Origin: Eubacteriaceae bacterium
Lineage (GTDB): Bacteria; Bacillota; Clostridia; Eubacteriales; Anaerofustaceae
NCBI GenBank assembly: GCA_009782875.1
Contig: WRIE01000025.1
Span: 1-40,969 of the forward strand
Reading direction: 5' to 3'
DNA: 40,969 nt
Under the pieces are notes generated by a model. The model was given only the letters and a program-made list of their open reading frames with translations. It made no database searches and had not been told where the DNA came from. How positions within the stretch are numbered: the stretch's first letter is position 1; every line of letters starts with the position of its first letter. The position numbers and the translations under genes were made by a program. This document shows, piece after piece, positions 1 to 7,207 of the stretch.

Positions 1-398
1 AATACCGCTTGGTATGGATAACAAAATACCGGGAGCCGGCAATAACAGGGAAAACCGCTGAGCGCACAAGGGAGCTGCTAAGGGGCACATGCAAGGAAAA
101 CGAGGCGGAAATACTTGCAGGGCATGTGTCCAAAGACAATGTGCACATGCCCGTGCCGGTTCCGCCGCGCCTGTCTGCAAGCAAGCTTGTGCAGTACTTG
201 AAAGGCTATAGCTCCCGGAAGCTGCAAATGGAATACAAGGAGCCCAGCCAGCAATTTTGGGGCAGGCGCTTGTGGGCTAGGGGGTATTTTGTTGCCAGCA
301 GCGGCAATGTCACGGATGATGTGATAGCCGGGTATATAAAAAATCAGGACATCGTAGAGAAGTTGAAACAAGACAATTTCGGCATCGACGAGCTCTAA
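1..398 (+). mobile_element. tnpA: IS200-type transposase TnpA, 5' end outside window, HUH motif altered
   Basis: This is an IS200/IS605-family Y1 (HUH) transposase that makes single-strand cuts at hairpin ends. The frame is open to the left edge, reading YRLVWITKYREP from base 3, so the true start lies upstream. The catalytic tyrosine region (AGYIKNQD) is present near the C-terminus. The metal-binding pair, normally H-x-H in a context such as GDHVHLLV, reads DNVHMPV here, so the first histidine is replaced by asparagine. The protein is otherwise uninterrupted to the TAA at 396-398. No TnpB gene follows. A 14-bp hairpin lies 32 bases downstream, where the right end of such elements usually sits. 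The transposase is probably inactive because of the missing histidine. Confidence 0.8.
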
Positions 399-430
399 GG
401 CGCTTTAGGCGGCTTCCAGCCGCAACACCT

Positions 431-463
431 GAACCACCACCGCCTTCCAGGCGGTGGTGGTTC
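431..463. repeat. perfect 14-bp hairpin, IS200 right-end type
   Basis: The left arm is 431-444, the loop is 445-449 and the right arm is 450-463; the two arms are exact reverse complements. It lies just downstream of the first TnpA gene. IS200/IS605 elements carry such hairpins near their ends as the site the transposase recognises, so this is likely the right end of that element. Confidence 0.7.
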
Positions 464-486
464 AGTTCTGCCCTAGGCTTTAGCCT

Positions 487-543
487 GTTGATGGCATTTG
501 GCACTTTGCATCGAATCGATGTGAAGAGTCAAATGCCATCAAC
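487..543. repeat. 57-base near-perfect palindrome between two IS200-type elements
   Basis: The outer arms 487-499 and 531-543 pair perfectly over 13 bp. An inner stem (about 503-512 with 516-525) pairs over 10 bp with one G-T pair. The intervening few bases are imperfect. No gene lies here. It may be a fold at an IS end or a host palindrome that attracted insertion. Confidence 0.6.
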
Positions 544-551
544 AAAAACCA

Positions 552-570
552 CCACCCGCTATGCGGGTGG
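552..570. repeat. 8-bp hairpin, likely left end of second IS200-type element
   Basis: Arms 552-559 and 563-570 flank a 3-base loop. It sits upstream of the second transposase gene, and a similar 9-bp, 3-base-loop hairpin lies after the gene at 1259-1279. This is the arrangement expected for IS200 ends. Confidence 0.6.
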
Positions 571-654
571 GAGTAAAAAAGTTTTACAATTGGGCCGCCT
601 TTCATGTAAGATTGGAATTGTCTAGACTCCAATAAAAAGAAAGGCGGCGCCAAT

Positions 655-1196
655 ATGGCAAACAAGGCAAATAGCCTAGCCCACACTAAGTGGATGTGCA
701 ACTATCATATCATATTCACACCCAAATACAGAAGGAAAGCGATTTTTGGCCAATACGCTACAAGCATCGGGGAAATACTGAGGAAGTTATGCGAATACAA
801 AGGGGTGGAGCTGATCGAAGGGCGCCTGATGCCAGGCCATGTGCATATGCTTGTGGAAATTCCGCCCAAGACCAGCGTCTCAAGCTTCATGGGGTATCTG
901 GAGGGCAAGAGCGCCCTGATGATCTTCGACAAGCACGCCAACCTGAAGTGCAAGTTTGGAAACAGGCATTTTAGGCGCAAGGCTACTATGTCAGCACTGT
1001 GGGCTTGAATGATGCAACAGTAAGGAAATATATCCAAGAGCAAGAGAAGGACGACATTGCACTCGACAAGCTGGGTGTGAAAGAGTATGAGGACCGCTTC
1101 AAGGCGCAGTTAGCAATACTAATGCCCCTTCAGGGGCCAAGACGTGTCAAAGCAATTGGCCGGAGTCTAGATTGCCTTTGGCAAAGCAAGTTCTAA
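655..1196 (+). mobile_element. tnpA: IS200-type transposase TnpA, broken by a one-base deletion
   Basis: The first 105 codons encode the N-terminal two thirds of an IS200-type HUH transposase, starting MANKANSLAHTKWMCNYHIIF, with an intact metal motif GHVHMLVEIPP. At about 970-980 the frame is lost. The continuation GYYVSTVGLNDATVRKYIQEQE, which holds the catalytic tyrosine (in KYIQEQ), is read in the -1 frame and ends with a TAA at 1194-1196. The -1 frame has a TAG at 972-974, so ribosomal slippage before that point cannot rescue it. Restoring one base would give HFW followed by AQGYYVST, the usual family sequence, so a one-base deletion is the simplest explanation. A purine-rich AAAGAAAGGCGG upstream of the ATG may be its ribosome site. 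Confidence 0.85.
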
Positions 1197-1210
1197 AGGA
1201 GACTCCGGCA

Positions 1211-1279
1211 GCCCCTTGAGGGGCAGCCGGCAGAACGCCCTTATAGGGCGCTCCCCGAACCACCCGTTTTACGGGTGGT
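1211..1279. repeat. three consecutive short hairpins after the second TnpA gene
   Basis: Stem-loops lie at 1211-1224 (5-bp stem, 4-base loop), 1236-1250 (6-bp stem, 3-base loop) and 1259-1279 (9-bp stem, 3-base loop). The last is the best candidate for the right-end hairpin of the second IS200-type element. Confidence 0.55.
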
Positions 1280-1597
1280 AGCGATTTTTCCGGATTAAAA
1301 GTCAAATGCCTCTTCATCTGCTAAAACAAATTTGGCAGAGTATTATGCTAACTGAGGGATTATGATTTAGTAACCTCAAATGACATGGCTGCTGCCTTTC
1401 TCTTAAAGCGGCATTGAAGTTGCCAAACAAGTTTTGCAGAGGATTTTTTGCTTGGTTGCCTTTCTTCTAGTTTGTGCAACTCTAGTACGCAGCTTTTTAA
1501 CAGGAAGCCAATTTTTTAACTGAAGCATTTAATTATTCTCAATTAGATGATTTAGTTATCCTGTTACGCAATATATCGAAAATGTATAAGATTATAA
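1280..1597. other. intergenic stretch without recognised gene
   Basis: This AT-rich stretch lies between the IS200 region and the terminator of the ger operon. I see no convincing reading frame. The 10 bases at 1301-1310 repeat 528-537, so a direct repeat of about 11 bases brackets the second IS200-type element. Confidence 0.5.
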
Positions 1598-1636
1598 AGG
1601 CCTCCTGGCTGGGCAAATTTTGCTGCCGGGAGGCCT
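1598..1636 (-). terminator. probable terminator of the gerK-like operon
   Basis: Arms 1598-1605 and 1629-1636 are exact reverse complements, with further partial pairing inside. Read on the minus strand the stem follows the last operon gene (stop at 1672) and is followed by a short TTTATAATC tract, so the poly-U tail is weak. Confidence 0.6.
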
Positions 1637-1671
1637 ATATAGTCTCTTAAAAGGGCTTTTCCAACAGCTCG

Positions 1672-1908
1672 TCATCTTATCTCTTGCGTGTAAAACAAGC
1701 TCAACCCCTTGCTTTCCATAAACATAAAAAGCCTCTCAATAGTGCTAACATAGCTCAACTTGTATACATAAAGAAATGCGTAGCTGAAACTCAATATAAA
1801 AAGTGCCACAAAGATGAAAAATTCTTTCTTTCGATGTTTGAAGTCAAGCTTTCTAACATCGATAATGGCAATAATGGCGTAAATCAAGATTGTAATTGTA
1901 ATGCGCAT
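1672..1908 (-). CDS. small two-helix spore germinant receptor D subunit candidate
   Basis: This 78-residue protein starts MRITITILIYAIIAIIDV. I chose the ATG at 1908 because it lies four bases after the TGA of the B-subunit gene (TGA-AATA-ATG), which implies translational coupling; a longer in-frame start at 1962 lies inside the upstream gene. Two hydrophobic segments (about residues 3-17 and 29-50) are separated by a basic loop (RKLDFKHRKK). Small two-helix D subunits of about this size are known at the 3' end of several Bacillus gerA-type operons, where they modulate receptor function. Position, size and topology fit that role. Sequence similarity in this group is low, so the call rests mainly on context. 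Confidence 0.65.
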   Translation of the reverse strand: MRITITILIYAIIAIIDVRKLDFKHRKKEFFIFVALFILSFSYAFLYVYKLSYVSTIERLFMFMESKGLSLFYTQEIR

Positions 1909-1912
1909 TATT

Positions 1913-3022
1913 TCACACCGTCTTCGGCTTTTTGTTTCTCTGTTTTTTGAACATGTCAACAAGCAGTGTCACCAGTGGAAGAGCAAGTTGGAAGAAGATG
2001 TACAAGATCGGTATCACATTGATTCCCCAATAGATAAAATCTATTGATTGCCTGATCACTGTCATCGAGAAGACAACCAAGAAAGCTCCAAATACATTTG
2101 TATAAGGCTGGTAATTGTCAGAGTCGATGATATGGGCGAAGCCGCTTAAACAAATATACATCAGCACGGATGTTTTCATGAGGATCATTGAGAGCATTGC
2201 TATAGCAAAGAAGATTTCAATTCTTGTCAGATCATCTCCAAACTCCACAAGCTTGACTGCTTCGAAAACTGGATGTGAGAAGATCTTTACCATCCTTCCC
2301 AAAGTGAATGTCTCTTTTAGATGAAGGGCAAATATAGTAGACATGGAGACTAAAGTTGTTGTGAAAAACACTTTTTTTATCGACGAGCCGTCTTTTATAT
2401 TAGGTAATAGCATCATAACAAAGAAGCTCTCACCATATGGCATAGACAAGGCGAGGAGTGTTCCATGAAGATAGTTTTTTAATGGCAATTGCATTATCGG
2501 CATAATCCTTTTAAAATCTGAATGCGTTATCAGTGCTACAACAGTGTTTAGCAATATGACAGAGCCAAATAGGAACACGATCAATGTAGAGACAGCTGCC
2601 AAAGGCTCTATGCCTTTAGACACCGTGTATGCGCAACATATTACAAAGAAGATTACTATTACAATTTTTGGTGTGTTTGGCAGCATTATCCCAAAAACAA
2701 AATCTGCAGCCTCAAGAAGGTTTACCGCTGTCATTGAAACATAGAAAATTACATATAAGAATGATAAAGCCCGTCCAACAGTTTTTCCATAAACTGTGTC
2801 ATGGATGCCGAACAAGCTCTTTTGGGGATGGTTTTCAGCTAATTTAGAGTTGACAAATATAAAAGGCAGATATGAGATTGCGCCAAAAAAAGCGATAATC
2901 CATGAGTCTTTACCAGTAACAGTTGTCAAAAGCACACTGTGGAGCAGTGCCCCGCCCAAGTGGGCGCAAGCTAAATATTTGAGTTGGAGCATGGTAATTT
3001 CCTGTTTGGAAATACTGGTCAT
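1913..3022 (-). CDS. gerKB: spore germination protein GerKB/GerAB, germinant receptor B subunit
   Basis: This 369-residue integral membrane protein belongs to the amino-acid/polyamine permease-like GerAB family (about 365 residues, ten membrane helices). Hydrophobic segments recur along its length, and the motif HDTVYGKTVGRALSFLYV early in the protein is typical. In the spore inner membrane the B subunit takes part in germinant recognition. The ATG at 3022 overlaps the TGA of the C-subunit gene (ATGA) and has a strong GGAGGT site eight bases upstream. The A-C-B order matches gerK of Bacillus subtilis rather than gerA (A-B-C). The ligand cannot be read from the sequence. Confidence 0.88.
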   Translation of the reverse strand: MTSISKQEITMLQLKYLACAHLGGALLHSVLLTTVTGKDSWIIAFFGAISYLPFIFVNSKLAENHPQKSLFGIHDTVYGKTVGRALSFLYVIFYVSMTAVNLLEAADFVFGIMLPNTPKIVIVIFFVICCAYTVSKGIEPLAAVSTLIVFLFGSVILLNTVVALITHSDFKRIMPIMQLPLKNYLHGTLLALSMPYGESFFVMMLLPNIKDGSSIKKVFFTTTLVSMSTIFALHLKETFTLGRMVKIFSHPVFEAVKLVEFGDDLTRIEIFFAIAMLSMILMKTSVLMYICLSGFAHIIDSDNYQPYTNVFGAFLVVFSMTVIRQSIDFIYWGINVIPILYIFFQLALPLVTLLVDMFKKQRNKKPKTV

Positions 3023-4182
3023 TTGCTGGCACCTCCGTTAATTGTCAGTGTATTCAATATCAAACCCGTCTTAAAAGCGTTAATCGCAAAAGTAGCGCTG
3101 ATTGGCACTTTGCCATACTCCGTGTTCCAGTTGTCCAAGGTGTGCTTGCTCGCCTTTGGGTATCTATTGTATATTTCCTCACCAATACCGAAGAAATCTG
3201 AATTGAATTCTTTGCTTCTCGACACAAGAGCTTCGAATATGCCTTGAAGCTTGTCATTTAATGCCGTGCTGATCTGTTCAATTATTTGGGGCTCTGAAAG
3301 GTTCCTGGTCGAGTTTGTGTCAATTATGGTGTATTCAACAATTATTTCATATTTTGCAGCGTAGCTGTCCCCATTTTTGTCATAATGGCTTTTCAATACA
3401 GTGCTGTTCACATCCAAGTTGAAATAGTCCCCATCTACAAATACTATCATGCTTGTGGTAGCTATTTTTGCTTGGCACATATTCAGCATTAATGTCTCTT
3501 CAGTCGATATTGTCCCCACCATTTTCCCATCTTTGAAAACTGCTGACTCCACATATTCTGCACAAGAATCATCGCTTTTTGATAGAACAGGGACTATCGG
3601 GCAATTTGTATTGCTCAAGCACGCATTCGCAAAGTCGAGAACTGATGTTTCTTTAATATCGGCATTGAAATCCTGTCGCTGGAGGGTTTTGTTGATATGC
3701 AATGCCGGGAATTTTTCTGTGCTGTAAGGCAAAGCCAACAGATCAAAAGCGCTGCTTCCTTTGGAAATAGCCAATAGCTCTCCAAGGCGACCGTCAACAC
3801 CCCGCACAAAAAAATCGATAACAGGGACGATGCCTTCTCTAGCCACTTCTTCACTAATTATGATAATTTGGTTGTTCTTTGCAAAAAGCATCTTGCCTGT
3901 TTTGCGTCTAATGTTGAAAAAAGCGTTTTGCATGCCAAACCCGTCTGCTTGTTCCATCATATAGGCTTCAGTAGTCCCCTCTGACGCTAATACATGCGCA
4001 ACCACGATTTGCACCCCAACATTGTAAACTCCCTCACTTTCAGGCTTGTCTACAGAAAATCCCATAATTACGGCAAGTTTGCTAATCTCAATATAGTTCC
4101 AGCAGGAGCTGCATAAAACAGCCATGGCGACAGCAAGCACAATGGCAGCCAACTTTTTACAATAGTGTTTGTTGACTTTCAT
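3019..4182 (-). CDS. gerKC: spore germination lipoprotein GerKC/GerAC, germinant receptor C subunit
   Basis: This 387-residue lipoprotein is of the Ger(x)C family. A basic N-terminus and hydrophobic helix lead to LCSSCWNYIEISKLAVIMG; the cysteine at residue 27 is the likely lipidated residue, and the following C-W-x-x-x-E-I pattern is characteristic of the family. The body carries the usual features, including a TGKMLFAKNNQIIIISEE segment near residue 100. It acts on the outer face of the spore inner membrane with the A and B subunits. The start overlaps the end of gerKA by 26 bases, and its stop overlaps the gerKB start, so the three genes are tightly coupled. Confidence 0.88.
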   Translation of the reverse strand: MKVNKHYCKKLAAIVLAVAMAVLCSSCWNYIEISKLAVIMGFSVDKPESEGVYNVGVQIVVAHVLASEGTTEAYMMEQADGFGMQNAFFNIRRKTGKMLFAKNNQIIIISEEVAREGIVPVIDFFVRGVDGRLGELLAISKGSSAFDLLALPYSTEKFPALHINKTLQRQDFNADIKETSVLDFANACLSNTNCPIVPVLSKSDDSCAEYVESAVFKDGKMVGTISTEETLMLNMCQAKIATTSMIVFVDGDYFNLDVNSTVLKSHYDKNGDSYAAKYEIIVEYTIIDTNSTRNLSEPQIIEQISTALNDKLQGIFEALVSRSKEFNSDFFGIGEEIYNRYPKASKHTLDNWNTEYGKVPISATFAINAFKTGLILNTLTINGGASK

Positions 4183-5794
4183 TCAGACCCTCCCCGTTAT
4201 TGTTTGTCTCGGTAGCTGGACCATCCATATTTTGGCGCACTATGTCCTCAGAATTAAGGCCCAATGGCCTTTTACGCATTTTCCAAAGGGCTGTGCGGTA
4301 AAAAGAGTCTTTCAAGTCTTGTTTGGACAATGGGGCAAGTGGGTGCAAGTAAGGGACTGAATACGATTTTATGGATGCAATGTGTATCAAAAGCGTGAAA
4401 GCGCCCACCCCAAATCCCAAACCGCCCATGACCCCTGATAATAGCAGCAAAAACCAACGAATTATCGTTGTCGCCTCGTTGAGGAAAGGCGAAATAAAGC
4501 TGGCAACAGCCGTCAAAGCAATAATTATGACAACAGGCGCCCCCACAACCCCAGCCTCAAAAGCTGCTTGACCCATAACCAAAGCACCAACAATGCTGAC
4601 AGCTTGGCCAACAGGTTTTGGCAGCCTGACGCCTGCTTCCCTTATCAGCTCGTATATAATTAGCATCACGATAGTCTCGATGATAGTTGGGAAGGGCAAA
4701 CCTTCAGAGGAGGCAATCATCGTGTATAGCAGAGGTGTTGGAATCAACTCTTGGTGGTAGCAAGATATTGCGACAAATAGCGCAGGAGTGGAAATACTGA
4801 CAACAAACGCTGCAAACCGCAGGATCCGGACGAACGTCGCATATTGTGTCTTTGAGGTATAGTCCTCAATTACTTGCATATGCTCAAGGAAAAGCATAGG
4901 TGCTGTAAGCACAAATGGCGCCCCATCTATAATTATTGCCACTCTGCCTTCCAGCAGCTTTCCTGCGACCACATCTGGTCTCTCTGAGTAGCCTGTTGTG
5001 GCAAATAAAGAGTGAGGGTGTTCTTCAATGAACTCCTCTACGTATCCTGATGTGATTATGGCATCTGTAAAGATGTTGCCCAGCCGCCGTTTTATTTCGT
5101 CGACAATTTTCCTGTTTGCAATGCCTTCGATGAACATCACTCCGACTGTCGTTTGAGTCCGGTCGCCAATTGTTAAAGTTTCAAGCCTCAATCCTGGAGC
5201 TTTCAGCCTTCTTCTCAGCAGGGCTGTATTTGTCCTGAAGTTTTCTGTAAAACCTTCCCTGGAGCCTCGCACAACAGTTTCTGTTGGAGGCTCGGAAATG
5301 CTTCTTTTTTCCCAGCCTTTGGTATTTATAATCAGGCTTTCATCTAAACCGTCAATGAACAAGGCGCAATCACCACTAGCAATCGATTGGACAGCAAAGC
5401 TGAATGCTGATGTTGTACACGCTTCGGCGCCAGGGACAAACCCTTCCATCAAATCGCCCATGCGGCTAATCCTGATGTTTCTATCTCTTGTGATTTTCCT
5501 GCTATCGACAAGCATAGGCCGAAGCACATTGTTTGAAATTGCTGAACCGTCACATAGGCCATCAATATAAAACAATATAGCTTTTACAGGTTTCATGAAG
5601 GGCAGGGTGATTTCCCTGGATATAAAATCATCACTATTGTTAAAAGAATTAACCATAGTTTCTTTGTTTTTTTCCAGATTGGCAGTTATTTTATCTTTTC
5701 CGGTTGTTTCTGAAAGCTTTTTTTGTGATGATATTTGACTATTGATTTTTTTTAGCTCCCAGATCCCATGAATTTTCCTGATAAATCCAATCAT
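4157..5794 (-). CDS. gerKA: spore germination protein GerKA/GerAA, germinant receptor A subunit
   Basis: This 545-residue A subunit has a soluble N-terminal half (to about residue 290) followed by several membrane helices and a short cytoplasmic tail. Diagnostic segments include SEPPTETVVRGSREGFTE near residue 160 and LPKPVGQAVSIVGALVMGQ in the membrane part. I start it at the ATG at 5794 because GGGAG lies seven bases upstream; the frame extends six codons further to 5812 but without a better site. The family senses small-molecule germinants in dormant spores. It is the first gene of a minus-strand operon and is transcribed away from hsp20. A forespore (sigma-G) promoter would be expected, but I could not pick one with confidence. 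Confidence 0.92.
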   Translation of the reverse strand: MIGFIRKIHGIWELKKINSQISSQKKLSETTGKDKITANLEKNKETMVNSFNNSDDFISREITLPFMKPVKAILFYIDGLCDGSAISNNVLRPMLVDSRKITRDRNIRISRMGDLMEGFVPGAEACTTSAFSFAVQSIASGDCALFIDGLDESLIINTKGWEKRSISEPPTETVVRGSREGFTENFRTNTALLRRRLKAPGLRLETLTIGDRTQTTVGVMFIEGIANRKIVDEIKRRLGNIFTDAIITSGYVEEFIEEHPHSLFATTGYSERPDVVAGKLLEGRVAIIIDGAPFVLTAPMLFLEHMQVIEDYTSKTQYATFVRILRFAAFVVSISTPALFVAISCYHQELIPTPLLYTMIASSEGLPFPTIIETIVMLIIYELIREAGVRLPKPVGQAVSIVGALVMGQAAFEAGVVGAPVVIIIALTAVASFISPFLNEATTIIRWFLLLLSGVMGGLGFGVGAFTLLIHIASIKSYSVPYLHPLAPLSKQDLKDSFYRTALWKMRKRPLGLNSEDIVRQNMDGPATETNNNGEGLNESQQTLL

Positions 5795-5958
5795 AAAAAA
5801 CTCCCATAACATTTATTTCTATCTTTGACTCTTTGTTAGGTTTTATTCGTATCACTGGATGTTGAGCAATAATTTGGACGGTTACGTTGAACATAATCCT
5901 GCCTGCCTTGGAAATACTACTAAAGATCCATTTAGAGACAAGGAGTGAAAAATACTAG

Positions 5959-6411
5959 ATGTCAAACAATTCAAACTACCCATCACGTACGCATTACAAC
6001 AGCAGAAATCACCCTGCAGTCCCGCGCAGGTTTGGCTTATTCGAAGACTTTTTTGATGATGCTTGGAATTGGCCGGCAGCCCGCAGTACAAACCATTTCA
6101 GGATAGATGTAAGGGAAACTGAAAATGAGTATTTTGTCGAAGCTGAAATGCCAGGAGTCAACAGGGAAGAGATTTCAGTAGATTTCAATGACGGCCACTT
6201 GACAATCTCTGTAAATAAAAACGAAGACAAAGAAAACAAAAGCACAAATTACTTGCACAGAGAGAGGCATTGGACAGGAATGCAAAGAACAATCCATCTG
6301 TCTGAGGCTGGGGATGAAGGAGTAAAAGCAAAACTGCAAGACGGAATGCTTAAAGTAGAAGTTCCGAAAAGCAAGAAATCGAAACCTAACCATAGGGTAA
6401 ATATTGATTAA
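5959..6411 (+). CDS. small heat shock protein, Hsp20/alpha-crystallin family
   Basis: This 150-residue ATP-independent holdase chaperone binds unfolding proteins. A short N-terminal arm (containing FEDFFDDAWNW) is followed by the alpha-crystallin domain from about residue 47, with FRIDVRETENEYFVEAEMPG and the conserved GMLKVEVPKS near its end. A short tail holds V-N-I, a possible I/V-x-I/V motif for oligomer assembly. AAGGAG lies upstream of the ATG with an 11-base gap, and a strong hairpin follows the stop. It is divergent from gerKA. I found no CIRCE element and no convincing promoter. Confidence 0.93.
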   Translation: MSNNSNYPSRTHYNSRNHPAVPRRFGLFEDFFDDAWNWPAARSTNHFRIDVRETENEYFVEAEMPGVNREEISVDFNDGHLTISVNKNEDKENKSTNYLHRERHWTGMQRTIHLSEAGDEGVKAKLQDGMLKVEVPKSKKSKPNHRVNID

Positions 6412-6436
6412 AAAGGAGGGCAAAACGCCCTCCTTT
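6412..6436 (+). terminator. terminator-like hairpin after hsp20
   Basis: Perfect 10-bp arms at 6412-6421 and 6427-6436 enclose a 5-base loop directly after the hsp20 stop codon. The right arm ends in TTT but no long T tract follows, so termination may be partial. Confidence 0.7.
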
Positions 6437-6467
6437 AAAAAGAGCTGTTTCGGATAATAAATGTCTG

Positions 6468-6476
6468 CATATAATA
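6468..6476 (+). promoter_or_regulatory. possible mother-cell sigma (SigE/SigK) -10 box
   Basis: CATATAATA matches the sigma-K type -10 pattern CATA-N3-TA and lies 37 bases before the GTG start of the spore-surface-like gene. No matching -35 element is evident, so this is only suggestive. Confidence 0.25.
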
Positions 6477-6504
6477 ATATGACTAATCTATGGAGGAATG
6501 ACTA

Positions 6505-7002
6505 GTGCCAAGTGAATATGAGCTGAAGTCCAAAAGCAACTCAGAGTGCCTATCACGTGCTGGCTTCATTCCACTTCAAGAATCATCAAATGGTTTCAAG
6601 TCATACTTTGGAGGTATGTACTTCTCTGAAAGCTTTGACATCATGCTTAGCCCTGTCCCAGTCTTGCTTGAATTTGACAAGCCTTTGCCATTGTCTGGAA
6701 CTGCTTTTGTTCCAGGAACAATAGCTCTTGACACAAGCGGTGTTTACTTGATCAGCTATGAGATGGATATGGCAGCTTTGTCAACCACTGTCGTAAATGC
6801 CCAAGTATTGGCAAATGCAAGTCCACTTGGATCAAGCTCTGGAAGCATAGAGCTTCAAAAGAACCGCATTGCTTCTTTGCAGCATACAACTTTCGCTAAG
6901 TTGTCAGCAAGCGATGAATTAGAGCTTGAACTGACAGCTGAGGATGAGGAGATTATTATCGTTAGGCATGCCCAACTGACCTTGATGCGAATAGGCACTT
7001 AG
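6505..7002 (+). CDS. BclA-C/TNF-like domain protein, possible exosporium or spore-surface protein
   Basis: This 165-residue protein has no membrane helix. Its C-terminal two thirds resembles the jelly-roll domain at the C-terminus of exosporium collagen-like proteins such as BclA: a GTIALDTSGVYLISYEMD strand pair, a small-residue segment ALANASPLGSSSGS, then THTFAKL-like and DELELEL strands. Unlike BclA it has no Gly-X-Y collagen repeats, and the first 45 residues are unlike anything I recognise. GGAGG lies eight bases before the GTG at 6505, which decides the start. The BclA-C assignment is by pattern only. Two hairpins follow the gene. Confidence 0.6.
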   Translation: MPSEYELKSKSNSECLSRAGFIPLQESSNGFKSYFGGMYFSESFDIMLSPVPVLLEFDKPLPLSGTAFVPGTIALDTSGVYLISYEMDMAALSTTVVNAQVLANASPLGSSSGSIELQKNRIASLQHTTFAKLSASDELELELTAEDEEIIIVRHAQLTLMRIGT

Positions 7003-7010
7003 ATAGACCA

Positions 7011-7043
7011 TCGCTGGGTGTTGATGTTTACGATGCCCAGCGA
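7011..7043 (+). terminator. hairpin after the spore-surface-like gene
   Basis: Perfect 8-bp arms at 7011-7018 and 7036-7043 are followed by an AT-rich tract. It lies eight bases after the stop codon, the expected place for a terminator. Confidence 0.6.
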
Positions 7044-7110
7044 AATTATTATTATTTTGTATTGGAGAGTAGCTAGTCGCATTTTTTATAAATACATACC
7101 ATATATTTTA

Positions 7111-7131
7111 AGAGCCTTCGCAAAGGGCTCT
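7111..7131 (+). terminator. second hairpin upstream of the lyase gene
   Basis: A 6-bp stem (7111-7116 with 7126-7131), extendable by one G-T pair, is followed by CTTTATTATGG. It could be a second terminator or a leader fold of the lyase transcript. Confidence 0.4.
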
Positions 7132-7159
7132 CTTTATTATGGCTTTTCGGATAAAACAC

Positions 7160-7207
7160 ATGCCATCAGTTAACAATAACTCCAAAAGCGAGGTGTGTGC
7201 CATATGA
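7160..7207 (+). CDS. possible 15-codon leader ORF overlapping the lyase start
   Basis: ATG at 7160 opens MPSVNNNSKSEVCAI and ends in a TGA at 7205-7207 that overlaps the lyase ATG (7204-7206) as ATGA. Such overlaps often mean coupled translation. It has no tryptophan codon, so it is not a TnaC-type sensor, and no strong ribosome site is visible. Confidence 0.2.
   Translation: MPSVNNNSKSEVCAI

Noticed and set aside
655..1196. Programmed ribosomal frameshift in the second IS200-type gene
   Set aside because: IS200 TnpA is normally a single frame, there is no slippery heptamer, and a stop in the -1 frame lies just before the junction.
5795..5958. Sigma-G or sigma-A promoters in the gerKA-hsp20 divergent region
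   Set aside because: Several partial boxes exist but none has acceptable spacing, so I did not annotate them.
7160..7207. TnaC-type tryptophan-sensing leader peptide
   Set aside because: The mini-ORF has no tryptophan codon and no proline in the right place.
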